Assembly: GCF_017355875.1 (NCBI RefSeq)
Contig: NZ_JAFEWC010000003.1
Span: forward strand, 873,001-937,000
Direction of reading: 5' to 3'
DNA from: Aridibaculum aurantiacum
GTDB lineage: Bacteria; Bacteroidota; Bacteroidia; Chitinophagales; Chitinophagaceae
Length of the DNA stretch: 64,000 bases
This document shows, one piece after another, positions 35,764 to 44,132 of this stretch. Both the position numbers and the translations under genes were made by a program. The notes under the pieces are model-generated. The model saw nothing but the letters and a program-made list of their open reading frames with translations, searched no databases and was not told where the DNA came from. Position 1 is the first letter of the stretch, and each line of letters begins with the position of its first letter.

Positions 35764-36507
35764 ATGAGAAAAATAAATGCAATCATACTTTCACTCTTTG
35801 TGACATTGACAACATTCGGACAAGTAAAAATGCGCCCACTTGAAGAACTGATAAATACCGAAGACCCAGGTTGGTCATTAGTGAAAGAATGGATAAAGAC
35901 CGCCAAGAACAAGGTTGAAATACTGCCTGTAGATACAACAAGGGCGAAGGAAGCATTATTTAAAACACAAGTGACTACACGTTCACCTATGGGTTCAGTA
36001 GTCTTTATGACAGGAGGACTGCTAATAGATAATGGGTGGATTAGAATTCTTGGTTCGGGTCAAGCAAGACTTCCAAGAACACTTCCTGATTGGAATAAAG
36101 GAAAATCTTTTCAGGAGTTCGGAGAAGCGCCCAATTTTCTACTTATAGCTGATGACGCTATTGGTGGCTTCTTCCTGTTGAACGGAGGAGGACTTGGAAA
36201 AGATTTAGGAAAAGTATATTACTTATCACCAGACAATTTAGAGTATGAACCGCTTGACTTGACCTATACAGATTTCTTGTTTTTTTGCTTCAATAATAAT
36301 CTTGACAAATTCTACAAAGGATATCGGTGGACAAATTGGAAGGAAGAAGTAAAAACTTTAAGTGGTGATAAGACTTTCAACTTCTTTCCGCCTTTGTGGA
36401 CAAAGGAAGGCAAAGACATGAAAAAAGTTTCACGACGGGCTATACCTGTAGAGGAACAATACAGTTTCAGTCTTGAGATGAGAAAGCAACTTGGAATTCA
36501 AAAATAG
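35764..36507 (+). CDS. Cassette 18: DUF2625-family secreted protein
   Basis: 247 residues: signal peptide (about 1-19, ending TTFGQ), then a near full-length DUF2625 domain. It has the family's characteristic RPLEELINTEDPGWSLVKEW, TTRSPMGSVVFMTGGLLID, GWIRILGSGQARLPR and DDAIGGFFLLNGG. The family is widespread, of unknown function, and usually cytoplasmic; an N-terminal signal peptide is notable here. The gene is intact. It begins 27 nt after the core and ends 7 nt before its own attC box. Confidence 0.82.
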   Translation: MRKINAIILSLFVTLTTFGQVKMRPLEELINTEDPGWSLVKEWIKTAKNKVEILPVDTTRAKEALFKTQVTTRSPMGSVVFMTGGLLIDNGWIRILGSGQARLPRTLPDWNKGKSFQEFGEAPNFLLIADDAIGGFFLLNGGGLGKDLGKVYYLSPDNLEYEPLDLTYTDFLFFCFNNNLDKFYKGYRWTNWKEEVKTLSGDKTFNFFPPLWTKEGKDMKKVSRRAIPVEEQYSFSLEMRKQLGIQK

Positions 36508-36514
36508 GAACTGC

Positions 36515-36712
36515 CACCAACAATCGTATTTGTGCAACTGTGGCAGAATGTTACCAGCTTCGGCTGCAGTTCGTCACTCTGCTGCTGTTCAGGCTGAACA
36601 TTATCTACAAGCTGTAGCAGGTAATCATCAACAGCAGTACCTTTAGCCAGTTATTCGTACAGGTTTGTTGTTCCCTGGATACCACACCTACACAACTACA
36701 TTCAACTCTGTG
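36515..36712 (+). other. attC-18 (about 198 bp, family B) with degenerate right core
   Basis: Left box CACCAAC; GCCACCAAC complements the start of cassette 18, GTTGGTGGC. The interior is clearly family B. The right end reads CAACTCTGTGCG where CAACGTTGTGCG would be expected, so the GTT core is lost. Confidence 0.75.
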
Positions 36713-36721
36713 CGTCTCCAT

Positions 36722-37420
36722 ATGCGTCACGTCCTTATAATCATATTGACCATTTTCATCGGGGTTTGTCATGGGCAAAACTTTTCTTACCCATCCATAC
36801 TGGTGACAGGTCAAAACATTCCTGATTTTGTGCCTGCTGGTTGGACAGTTCTTGACAGTGCTTATGGTGACTTAAACAAAGACGGCGTAACGGACGCAGC
36901 TATTGTTATCCAGCATAAGGACAGTATTTCAATGGCAAACAGTGTAGGAGACACCGTTCTAACACAGCCCAGGATGTTGTTGATACTTTTCAGAAACGCT
37001 GCTCACAACAGTTTTGCGTTAGTTGAGCAAAGCAACACTTTTATCTTAAGGCACGATAATCCAGCAATGGAAGACCCATACCTTGAGTTGGCTATTAACA
37101 AAGGAATATTGTAAATTAAGTTTCACCTCTTTTATAACATGGGCAGTTGGTATGTAACAAACGCTGTTTATAAATTCCGATTTCAACAAGGACAGTTTGT
37201 TTTAATTGGTGCTGAAAACTCTTCTTTCCACAGGGCTACACACGATTTCGAAGACTACAGCTATAATTTTTTGTCGAAGAAAAGAGCGTTGACAAAAGGC
37301 AACGACAACAAAGGCAGTAAAAAGACAACATGGAAGTCATTAAACATCTCGCAACTTAAGACGCTAAAAACATTTACTGAACCATTCACCTGGGAAATTG
37401 AACCAGGTTATTATTTATAA
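36722..37420 (+). pseudogene. Cassette 19: secreted protein interrupted by an in-frame stop codon
   Basis: From ATG 36722 the frame runs through a signal peptide (about 1-19, ending CHGQ) and a calcium-loop-like YGDLNKDGVTDAAIVI, as in FG-GAP-type proteins, to a TAA at 37112-37114. The same frame then continues cleanly for about 100 codons (GSWYVTNAVYKFRFQQGQF..., ending EIEPGYYL) to 37420. A single change in one codon explains the break, so the gene is best seen as one 232-codon unit with a nonsense mutation. The function before decay was probably a periplasmic protein. Confidence 0.75.
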
Positions 37421-37427
37421 TGGCGTG

Positions 37428-37517
37428 GGGCGGACGGCACGTACAAGGAAGATGAACATTTATATAAGATGTACATTCGTCCTCATTTGGCTTCAGTTCC
37501 CGGTGATGCCGTTAGAT
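37428..37517 (+). other. Possible decayed last attC
   Basis: GGACGGCACGTACAAGG (37431-37447) is a poor match to the expected left box GACGCACAAC, and GTTAGAT (37511-37517) fits GTTRRRY. Arms do not pair convincingly. It may mark the distal end of the array. Confidence 0.3.
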
Positions 37518-37545
37518 GAAATTCTAATCAACAGAAATATTGACC

Positions 37546-38130
37546 ATGAAAATTGCAGAGTTAGATCAAAAAATAAGATTAAGCCGAAGGAAGTTTGTAT
37601 TGTACGAGGATAAGGTGGCAGTAGAAATTAAGACACCAAAGGATACTTCAAGATATGAAGTTGATATTCGTGATACAGGAGAAAAATTGCATTACCATGC
37701 AGAAAATACCAAGGGCGGTTATATTATCCTTGCAGTCATCTTCCTGGTTCCTGTTGTGGTTACCATAGTTAGTTTTACCAGTAACAGTATCAATGGTGGG
37801 CAGGTATTAGGAGCATGGTTCTGCTCTTTAGTAATTGCCTTTCTTGCCTACATAAAGGAACATGTAGATGACGTATATCTAACAGGCGGCAAAACCAACC
37901 TTTACTTTTTTCGCAACATACCTTCTGAACAGGAAGTGCTCCATTTTATAGAATTGGTGATGACGGCCAAAAGGGAAATGCTGAAAAAAGAATATTTGGC
38001 TTTTGATAAATATACAGATGAAGAAGAGTATCATGAACGGCTGGTATGGCTTAGAGACAATAACCTGATAACGAAAGAAGATTTCGAAAATGCCAAGATT
38101 GATTTTGAAATTAGTCGCTTGCTTCAATAA
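37546..38130 (+). CDS. Membrane protein with SHOCT-like C-terminal motif
   Basis: 194 residues from ATG 37546. An N-terminal soluble beta domain (about 1-60) is followed by two membrane helices (about 60-82 and 88-106), a second small domain and a C-terminal helix hairpin. The hairpin, ERLVWLRDNNLITKEDFENAK, fits the SHOCT pattern (short oligomerisation-type domain). Function unknown. It starts about 30 nt after the last possible cassette core, so it may be the first chromosomal gene after the array or a last cassette without a recognisable attC. Confidence 0.65.
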   Translation: MKIAELDQKIRLSRRKFVLYEDKVAVEIKTPKDTSRYEVDIRDTGEKLHYHAENTKGGYIILAVIFLVPVVVTIVSFTSNSINGGQVLGAWFCSLVIAFLAYIKEHVDDVYLTGGKTNLYFFRNIPSEQEVLHFIELVMTAKREMLKKEYLAFDKYTDEEEYHERLVWLRDNNLITKEDFENAKIDFEISRLLQ

Positions 38131-38183
38131 GTATGGGTTGATATCACCACTTGTTTCAAAAGATTAGCCGCAGTTTTTATTGT

Positions 38184-38885
38184 ATGCAAAAGTTTCTAAT
38201 TCTCTATTTATTCATCTTCATATCCGCGGTAGCAAAAGCGCAAACTGCCTTGGTAAAAGATCCGGAAGGTTATTGCAATGTTCGGCAAGCTGCAGGTAAT
38301 CAGTCAAAGATCATAGACACGCTTACGAACAATAAAATCGTTTTTGTTTACCCAGAGCAGGCAGAAGGAAACTGGTGGCCGGTTGATTATACAAAGGGTG
38401 ATAAAACTAGATCCGGTTATGTACATAAGTCAAGAGTTACTTTACTTTCAAACTTCACTAAGTTCAAACAGAAGACTATAAATGACAGTACATTAAAGCT
38501 TCACCTTGACAGCTTTCAATTATCAGTAAAAACAGGGAAATTCAATAAGAAGAGCAGGCAAATAAAATATGAGAATCACGAAGGTGAGCAGGCTTTTGTA
38601 AAAGCTATAGATAACAAACATCCTTGGGGGACAGACGGCAATGTACCTATAAAAGAATACAAACTCATCCAGTTTACAACAGGAAGTAATGTTATAAGTT
38701 TTCCAAGGAGCCTTTATAATGATCTGTTTGAGCCAAATCTTGATATGACAATGGCATATGTAGACAGGTCAACAGGGAAAGTTTATATTGAAGCTATAAA
38801 TAGTGATGGAGCTGGCGGTTACGTAGTGATTTGGATTATTGATTACAATAAAATTATTGGGAGAGAAACCTTCATCCCTTTCTGA
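38184..38885 (+). CDS. Secreted SH3-like domain protein
   Basis: 233 residues from ATG 38184; an upstream ATG 11 codons earlier is possible but the signal peptide (MQKFLILYLFIFISAVAKAQ) begins here. Residues about 25-85 resemble a bacterial SH3 domain: YCNVRQAAGNQSKIIDTL, then a WWPVDY strand and SGYVHKSRV. Such domains bind peptidoglycan or wall peptides. The remaining C-terminal region is unassigned. Probably periplasmic. Confidence 0.7.
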   Translation: MQKFLILYLFIFISAVAKAQTALVKDPEGYCNVRQAAGNQSKIIDTLTNNKIVFVYPEQAEGNWWPVDYTKGDKTRSGYVHKSRVTLLSNFTKFKQKTINDSTLKLHLDSFQLSVKTGKFNKKSRQIKYENHEGEQAFVKAIDNKHPWGTDGNVPIKEYKLIQFTTGSNVISFPRSLYNDLFEPNLDMTMAYVDRSTGKVYIEAINSDGAGGYVVIWIIDYNKIIGRETFIPF

Positions 38886-38918
38886 TAAAGCTGCCCTAAA
38901 CACCAAAACAACCCTTGC

Positions 38919-39737
38919 ATGAAGAAGCAATTCTCTTGGATGATTTTCCTCTTAGTGATCACATCAATAAGTGGCTGCTCATTTATAAGCAACACATTTC
39001 AATATAGTGATACAACAAAAAGTTTTTTCGATCATTTACTAAGGGCAGAGTATGACGCATGCATACAGTTGATGGCGATTGACGACGCAGCAGCAGATAG
39101 CACTAAGGAAGATCTGAAACTCGGACTTGTTAACTTCAGGGAAGTTGTCGTAGAGAATTTTGGTGAGAAGGTTGAGTATACTTTGATGAGGGCTGAAAAG
39201 AAATGGTCGACTGAAGATGGTGAAGGCACCCGTCCAAACACCACAAAGCTATTCATGCAGTTTTCTAATGGAAAGGAGTTCGGAGTGCTAGAGGCTTTGT
39301 TCGATGACAAGTCTCAAAAGATTTTGAATATTAAAACACTTGATGTTAAAGAGTCCATTCCTGGCATGACAATGTTTTGGCTGTTTGGGATTATTGCACT
39401 GTGCGTTCCTGCTTTCAATATTTATGTGATCAGGAGAATTAAGAAGAGTGCTTACAAGAAGAAATGGCTTAAATATCTTGGTGTCATCGCTCTGAATGTT
39501 CCCACTATCACTTACGTTTCAATTGGTAAAATTTCCTTGGAGCTCTTTAGTTTACAAATTCTTTGCGGAATTGGTTTTGAATATATGGGCTATATCAATT
39601 CTGCATGGTATGTAGGAATTCCTCTTGGTGGTCTTTATTTCCTATGGCAGCTAGAGAAAGGTAAAGACAAACTTGTTGATCCCACTCCTGTTGATACACC
39701 TGCTTTATATGAAGAAACAAGTACTGAGGTTGTTTAG
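38919..39737 (+). CDS. Lipoprotein/membrane protein of unknown function
   Basis: 272 residues. It starts with a lipoprotein-type signal (SISGC, Cys at about 20), a soluble DUF3887-like region (about 30-145: SFFDHLLRAEYDACIQLM and VLEALFDDKSQKILNI), then three or four membrane helices (about 150-255). The mix of a lipobox with later membrane helices is unusual; the first segment may instead be a membrane anchor. No operon partner other than the SH3-like gene 33 nt upstream. Confidence 0.6.
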   Translation: MKKQFSWMIFLLVITSISGCSFISNTFQYSDTTKSFFDHLLRAEYDACIQLMAIDDAAADSTKEDLKLGLVNFREVVVENFGEKVEYTLMRAEKKWSTEDGEGTRPNTTKLFMQFSNGKEFGVLEALFDDKSQKILNIKTLDVKESIPGMTMFWLFGIIALCVPAFNIYVIRRIKKSAYKKKWLKYLGVIALNVPTITYVSIGKISLELFSLQILCGIGFEYMGYINSAWYVGIPLGGLYFLWQLEKGKDKLVDPTPVDTPALYEETSTEVV

Positions 39738-39836
39738 CATAATCTTTTACCAACTATAGATTGTTAGGTAGATGAATAGCAAAGCATCTTCAGCTTTCTT
39801 TCGCAGTCATACGCTTCGCCAGGTTTACATGCCTCA

Positions 39837-40361
39837 TTACCTATACGTCAGTTTACCATCTTGAACTTTAGCCGGTGAAGTATATGGATGTTCTTCTTCT
39901 TTAGCGATAGACATAATATGCATCACTGTCCATTCTTCCGCTTTCAGGTAGTCAGAGATCATAGAGCGGTGACAACTCCACCAGACGGCCTCCGAACACA
40001 TATATGCAGTCCTGTGCAGTTGTGCAATATCTTTCAACTTCCTGGCACCTTGTTCAAATTCTGCTGTTTCCATGTAATCAGCATATGCCCTGAATGCAGG
40101 ATGTCTCCATGCTGTATTACCTGATTCCTTGTTTTGTTTTCTGCGTCCGCCAAGTTCAAGTATATGCTCGTATTGTATATTGTTTTGTTGCAGCGATACG
40201 CGTAGCGCCTCTTTATTGAAATAAGGGAATTTGCGTGAAGCTGGAAAATGCCGGACATCTACAAGCATTTGAATATTGAACGATTGAAGCATAGCAGTGA
40301 ACTCATCAAGCGTTCTGTTCGAATGTCCGATTGTCCAAACTTCTTTCGGCAATACTTGCAT
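39837..40361 (-). CDS. DUF488-family protein
   Basis: 174 residues. The DUF488 signature is clear: VWTIGHSNRTLDEFTAML at the start, VDVRHFPASRKFPYFN, then LGGRRK and AYMCSEAVWWSCHRSMISDYL, with the conserved Cys-x-E and CHR that form a putative active site. Cytoplasmic. Members are common single genes of unknown reaction. Immediately upstream (about 40390-40435) lie AAGGTTTAAAGTTT low-complexity words. Confidence 0.88.
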   Translation of the reverse strand: MQVLPKEVWTIGHSNRTLDEFTAMLQSFNIQMLVDVRHFPASRKFPYFNKEALRVSLQQNNIQYEHILELGGRRKQNKESGNTAWRHPAFRAYADYMETAEFEQGARKLKDIAQLHRTAYMCSEAVWWSCHRSMISDYLKAEEWTVMHIMSIAKEEEHPYTSPAKVQDGKLTYR

Positions 40362-40522
40362 GAAAGACTGTCTAAAAACATTAAGCCAAGATTGAAGTTT
40401 AAGGTTTAAGGTTTAAAGTTTGAAGTTTAAGGCTTGTCAACGTCTTGCCGCTGACACTAACTACTTACCATTCTTCCATTTGAATTTGCCGAAAGTACAG
40501 ATGCTGTAACTTAGAATACTTG

Positions 40523-42760
40523 ATGTTTACACGTATTCTCTTATTGTGCTTTAGCCTGTGCTATGCCTGTATGGTGTATGGCCAGGGCGAATTCAATAAC
40601 TGGTACTTTGGTTCCGGCGCAGGCATCACTTTCCCTGGCCGCAATGCTACCAGTCTTACCAATGGTTCCATGTCCGCATCAGAAGGTTCTGCAACAATTA
40701 GCGATGCTGCAGGAAACCTGCTGTTTTACACCGATGGCTTGCGTATCTGGAACAAGTTTCACCAGGTAATGCCCAACGGCAACGGGCTAATTGGTCATCC
40801 GTCTACCTCGCAGCCTGCTATCATAGTTCCGCAGCCTGGCAGCAGTACCTTTTACTGGGTGTTTACACTAACAGACCAACAAGGTGCCGGCGACCTGCAT
40901 TATTCCATTGTTGATATAACACTTGATGGTGGTAAAGGTGACGTGGTGGCTGGAAGCAAGAACATCTTTCTAACTTCTGGTCTTACCGAAAAAATAGTGG
41001 CAGCGAAGGCTACCATTTGCGGTATATGGATATTAGTGCACAGGCGGCTGAGCAGCGAGTTTATAGCTTATTTTTTAAGTTCTAAAGGTCTACAAGCGCC
41101 AGTATTTAGCAACGTTGGCAGTACACATATGAGCCCTGTAGGAACAATGAAAGTTTCGGCTGACAACAAAAAGATAGCTGTAACACAAACCAGTGGTACT
41201 GTAGAAATAATAGACTTCAATCCCACCACTGGTCTTTTGTCCAATGTTATTACCATTACTTCGCCGGCATTCAGTGCACCTTATGGAGCTTGCTTTTCGC
41301 CCGACGATTCCAAGCTGTACGTGCCCGAGATCAATGGCAATGAATACCTCCTGGTGTACCAGTATGACCTGTCGCTTGCAACACAAGCTGCCATTGCCGG
41401 TTCTAAAACATATGCCGGTGGCGCCAGTACCCGTTCAGTAGCTTTTAGCGATATACAGGTGGGCCCTGATGGAAAGCTATATGTAGCAAGGGCGGGAAAG
41501 AATTACCTGGCCATTATTCCTTTTCCAAATTTAAAGGCTCCGCAATGTGGTTTTGAGGAAGATGGTGTAAACCTGAACGGGCGATTAAGCGGTATTGGAT
41601 TGCCTAATCAAATTAGGATACAGGACAGCGTTCTGCGAGTGAACCTGGGGCCTGATACTGCGGCCTGTTCCAATACAGCAGTTATCTTATCTGCCCCGGC
41701 TGTGGCTGCTAATTTTTTATGGTCTACAGGCGCTCAAACTCCATCTATATCTGTCAACACAGCCGGAACCTATTGGTTGTATGCTGATGATGGTTTGTGC
41801 GAAGCTTCGGATACTATCAATATTTCTTTTGGTGGTAAGCGTGTAGACCTGGGGCCTGATACAAGCATTTGCAACGGGAATACGGTGATGATAGATCTCG
41901 GCTATTTTACCAGTTACCAATGGCACGACAATACAACGACACCATCCTATGCAGTTACCGCTCCGGGTACTATATGGCTTACTGCCACTGATCATTGCGG
42001 CATTACCAGCAGCGATACTTTGCTTATTGAAGAAAAGCATTACCCGTTTTTGCGAATGCCTGATATGATCCGATGCAACGAGGACTCGCTTCACATAGAA
42101 CCACCTACTCAATACCTCTCTTATTCATGGTCTCCTGATTATAATATTAGCAGCTTGAATAGTGCTTCAGTAAAAGTGGCGCCGGAACAGGATACCAGCT
42201 ACTACCTGCAAGGTGAAATAGAAAAAGGCTGTTTTGTTTTTGATACTGTTCGTGTCAGTCGTCGTTTTTCGCAGCCCATATTTTTAGGACTTGATACCAC
42301 TATATGTGCAGGAAAAATTCTTCAATTAAATGCCGGTAGTGGCTTTGTAAGTTATAGATGGAGCACAGGTGCAAGAAGGCAATACGCTGAGGTGGAGCAG
42401 AGAGGAAATTATTGGGTAGAGGCGAGAGATACGGATGGATGCACCAGTCGCGACACCATTTCAGTTGATTGGGATGTATGTCCGGCAGCTATTTGGGTAC
42501 CTACAGCTTTTACGCCTAATGGCGATGGAAAGAATGATTATTTTAAAGCCATGACAGATGGTGCTTTTGTGCGGTTCAGGTTAACCGTCTTCAGCAGGTG
42601 GGGAGAGGTCATCTTCTCGTCCAATGATCCTAAAAGGTGGTGGGATGGAAGCTTCAAAGGAATGGCTTTACCTACCGGTGCTTATGTATGGACCTGCGAC
42701 TACCAGTTGTACGGTGATGTAAACAAATCAGAAAAAGGAATGGTTACGTTATTACGCTAA
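40523..42760 (+). CDS. Type IX-secreted multidomain protein with gliding-motility C-terminal domain
   Basis: 745 residues from ATG 40523. A signal peptide (about 1-21) is followed by a beta-propeller-like region (to about 375, with FSPDDSKLYVPEING and VGPDGKLYVARAG). Next come several ~80-residue Ig/PKD-like repeats that each begin LGPDT or LGLDTTIC and contain YxWSTG-type turns. The end is a type B sorting domain (IWVPTAFTPNGDGKNDYF, FSRWGEVIFSS, GAYVWTCDY). Exported to the cell surface; probably adhesive or structural. A TGAATTTG sequence about 45 nt upstream is a possible -7 element. Confidence 0.9.
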   Translation: MFTRILLLCFSLCYACMVYGQGEFNNWYFGSGAGITFPGRNATSLTNGSMSASEGSATISDAAGNLLFYTDGLRIWNKFHQVMPNGNGLIGHPSTSQPAIIVPQPGSSTFYWVFTLTDQQGAGDLHYSIVDITLDGGKGDVVAGSKNIFLTSGLTEKIVAAKATICGIWILVHRRLSSEFIAYFLSSKGLQAPVFSNVGSTHMSPVGTMKVSADNKKIAVTQTSGTVEIIDFNPTTGLLSNVITITSPAFSAPYGACFSPDDSKLYVPEINGNEYLLVYQYDLSLATQAAIAGSKTYAGGASTRSVAFSDIQVGPDGKLYVARAGKNYLAIIPFPNLKAPQCGFEEDGVNLNGRLSGIGLPNQIRIQDSVLRVNLGPDTAACSNTAVILSAPAVAANFLWSTGAQTPSISVNTAGTYWLYADDGLCEASDTINISFGGKRVDLGPDTSICNGNTVMIDLGYFTSYQWHDNTTTPSYAVTAPGTIWLTATDHCGITSSDTLLIEEKHYPFLRMPDMIRCNEDSLHIEPPTQYLSYSWSPDYNISSLNSASVKVAPEQDTSYYLQGEIEKGCFVFDTVRVSRRFSQPIFLGLDTTICAGKILQLNAGSGFVSYRWSTGARRQYAEVEQRGNYWVEARDTDGCTSRDTISVDWDVCPAAIWVPTAFTPNGDGKNDYFKAMTDGAFVRFRLTVFSRWGEVIFSSNDPKRWWDGSFKGMALPTGAYVWTCDYQLYGDVNKSEKGMVTLLR

Positions 42761-42815
42761 ATAAAGCCGCTATAAGAATAGTTCATTCACCAGCGGCTAA
42801 ACGCGCTTTATATAA

Positions 42816-43436
42816 ATGAAGATGTACGAAACTTTTAAAGGCAAACGAGTTATTTGGGAAAGCAAAACCAAATGGATAAAGAATGTTATAACGGCTGTTT
42901 TGTTTGTATGCGTTATTCTATTTGCCAGGCACGCACTTCCTCCTATTTTATTTTGGTTAGCCATCATTTTCTTTGGCGGTATGGGAACTTTTGCACTGGT
43001 GTGGTTGCTCCATCCTAAGAATCTATTTGTCTCTCCAGGCAGTCAACTGGGAGAAGAGATACTGGATTTTTGGAAACGGGAAAAAGAAGAAGATTATGGC
43101 AGTTTTTCCTACACAGCAAATGGATTTTCTTTTAAAGAAAACCAGCACAAAATTTTTTACAAATGGAATGATATAGAAACAGTATTCGCTCATGAAGAAG
43201 AAATCTCCTACGACCAAATGTGCCTGGATATTTTTATGCACAATGGTAGCCGGCTAGAGATAATGGAGGAAACACCGGGTTGGTACAAGTTCAAAGAGCG
43301 GCTTATTAAGCATGTGTCGCTAAAGCCTTTTGTGTGGGATAAGGAAGAACCAGGATATGATCCTGAACTAACACTTCTGTATGATAAGAAAGGTAGAACA
43401 TTAGAAGAGGCAGAAGAGGATCTATACAACGACTAA
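42816..43436 (+). CDS. Membrane protein of unknown function (YcxB-like layout)
   Basis: 206 residues with two adjacent N-terminal membrane helices (about 24-40 and 44-66), followed by a beta-rich cytoplasmic domain (GFSFKENQHKIFYKWNDIETVF, as in YcxB-like C-terminal domains) and an acidic tail. No catalytic motif. Role unknown. Confidence 0.6.
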   Translation: MKMYETFKGKRVIWESKTKWIKNVITAVLFVCVILFARHALPPILFWLAIIFFGGMGTFALVWLLHPKNLFVSPGSQLGEEILDFWKREKEEDYGSFSYTANGFSFKENQHKIFYKWNDIETVFAHEEEISYDQMCLDIFMHNGSRLEIMEETPGWYKFKERLIKHVSLKPFVWDKEEPGYDPELTLLYDKKGRTLEEAEEDLYND

Positions 43437-43557
43437 GCAGCGTTACTAAAATTATATTAAGCCTAGTCATGTTAGCTTCCTATGGGTAGTAGAAGCCCTA
43501 ATGCATGTTTTTTCTATAGTTAATTAGTCTACTTTACAATACCAATTCTATACACTT

Positions 43558-44058
43558 ATGAATGAAAAATTTGAACAGTCAAAAACTGATGGTGCACACC
43601 TGCAATTGAGTAGGATGGTGGGTGATTGGGAAGGAACAACCAGGGTGTGGTTTGATCCAGCCAAGCTGGAAGATGAGTCTCCTATATCAGGCACCATGCG
43701 GCTTATACTGGATGGGCGTTTCATTATGCACGAATACAAGAGTAAGTTTGGTGAAGAGCCAATAACGGGAATGGCTATCTATGGCTACCATCTCGATCTG
43801 CAAAAGTTTCAATGTGCATGGATTGATTCATTTCACAATGGTTCTGCCATCATGTTCTCAGAGGGTAAAAGAGGTGATCAGAATTTGAACATCCTGGGAA
43901 GTTATTCATATGTGACGCCAGAGATGGAGCAACACTGGGGCTGGCGAACAACCATTGAATTGATAACTGATTCAGAAATGGTCATCACTGCTTATAATGT
44001 ATCGCCTGAAGGAGGAGAAACAAAAGCTACAGAAACTGTGTACAAGAAAGTGCAATAG
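43558..44058 (+). CDS. DUF1579-family protein
   Basis: 166 residues, no signal peptide. It matches the DUF1579 pattern: LSRMVGDWEGTTRVWFDP at the start, LDGRFIMHEY in the middle, GYHLDLQKFQCAWIDSFHNG and a C-terminal TATETVYKK. This is a lipocalin-like barrel family of unknown function, often found near stress or uptake genes. It stands alone. Confidence 0.82.
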   Translation: MNEKFEQSKTDGAHLQLSRMVGDWEGTTRVWFDPAKLEDESPISGTMRLILDGRFIMHEYKSKFGEEPITGMAIYGYHLDLQKFQCAWIDSFHNGSAIMFSEGKRGDQNLNILGSYSYVTPEMEQHWGWRTTIELITDSEMVITAYNVSPEGGETKATETVYKKVQ

Positions 44059-44132
44059 CTTCTTTAAGTGGATGCGTGAAAGCATTGCGTCGTAATTCAC
44101 CAATCATTCAATAAGCTTTTACAGGCGATTTG

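Larger units (their letters stand above)
22557..37517 (+). mobile_element. Non-canonical integron: Xer-like integrase, attI and about 19 gene cassettes
   Basis: A tyrosine recombinase gene is followed by short single-gene cassettes, all on the + strand. The cassettes are separated by attC-like inverted repeats, 16 near-complete plus one truncated. Each site begins with an RYYYAAC-type box and ends GTTRRRY (or a mutated version). The outer box of each cassette is complementary to the first bases of that same cassette, as expected for circular cassettes. Most cassettes are 470-1150 bp, have no visible promoter of their own and encode unrelated proteins. The cassette genes look more A/T-rich than the flanking chromosome. 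The right limit is uncertain because the last site is degenerate; 37511-37517 is the last GTTRRRY match. Confidence 0.85.

Noticed and set aside
23607-36712. CRISPR-like regular repeats
   Set aside because: The repeats are 131-200 bp, imperfect inverted repeats, and the spacers are whole genes of 400-1000 bp; no cas genes are present.
22557-37517. Prophage or integrative conjugative element driven by the tyrosine recombinase
   Set aside because: No phage structural, replication, relaxase or conjugation genes follow it, and the downstream layout is a cassette array.
39032-39310. Long antisense frames across several real genes
   Set aside because: They are shadows of the opposite-strand coding pattern and lack starts, promoters and domain features.
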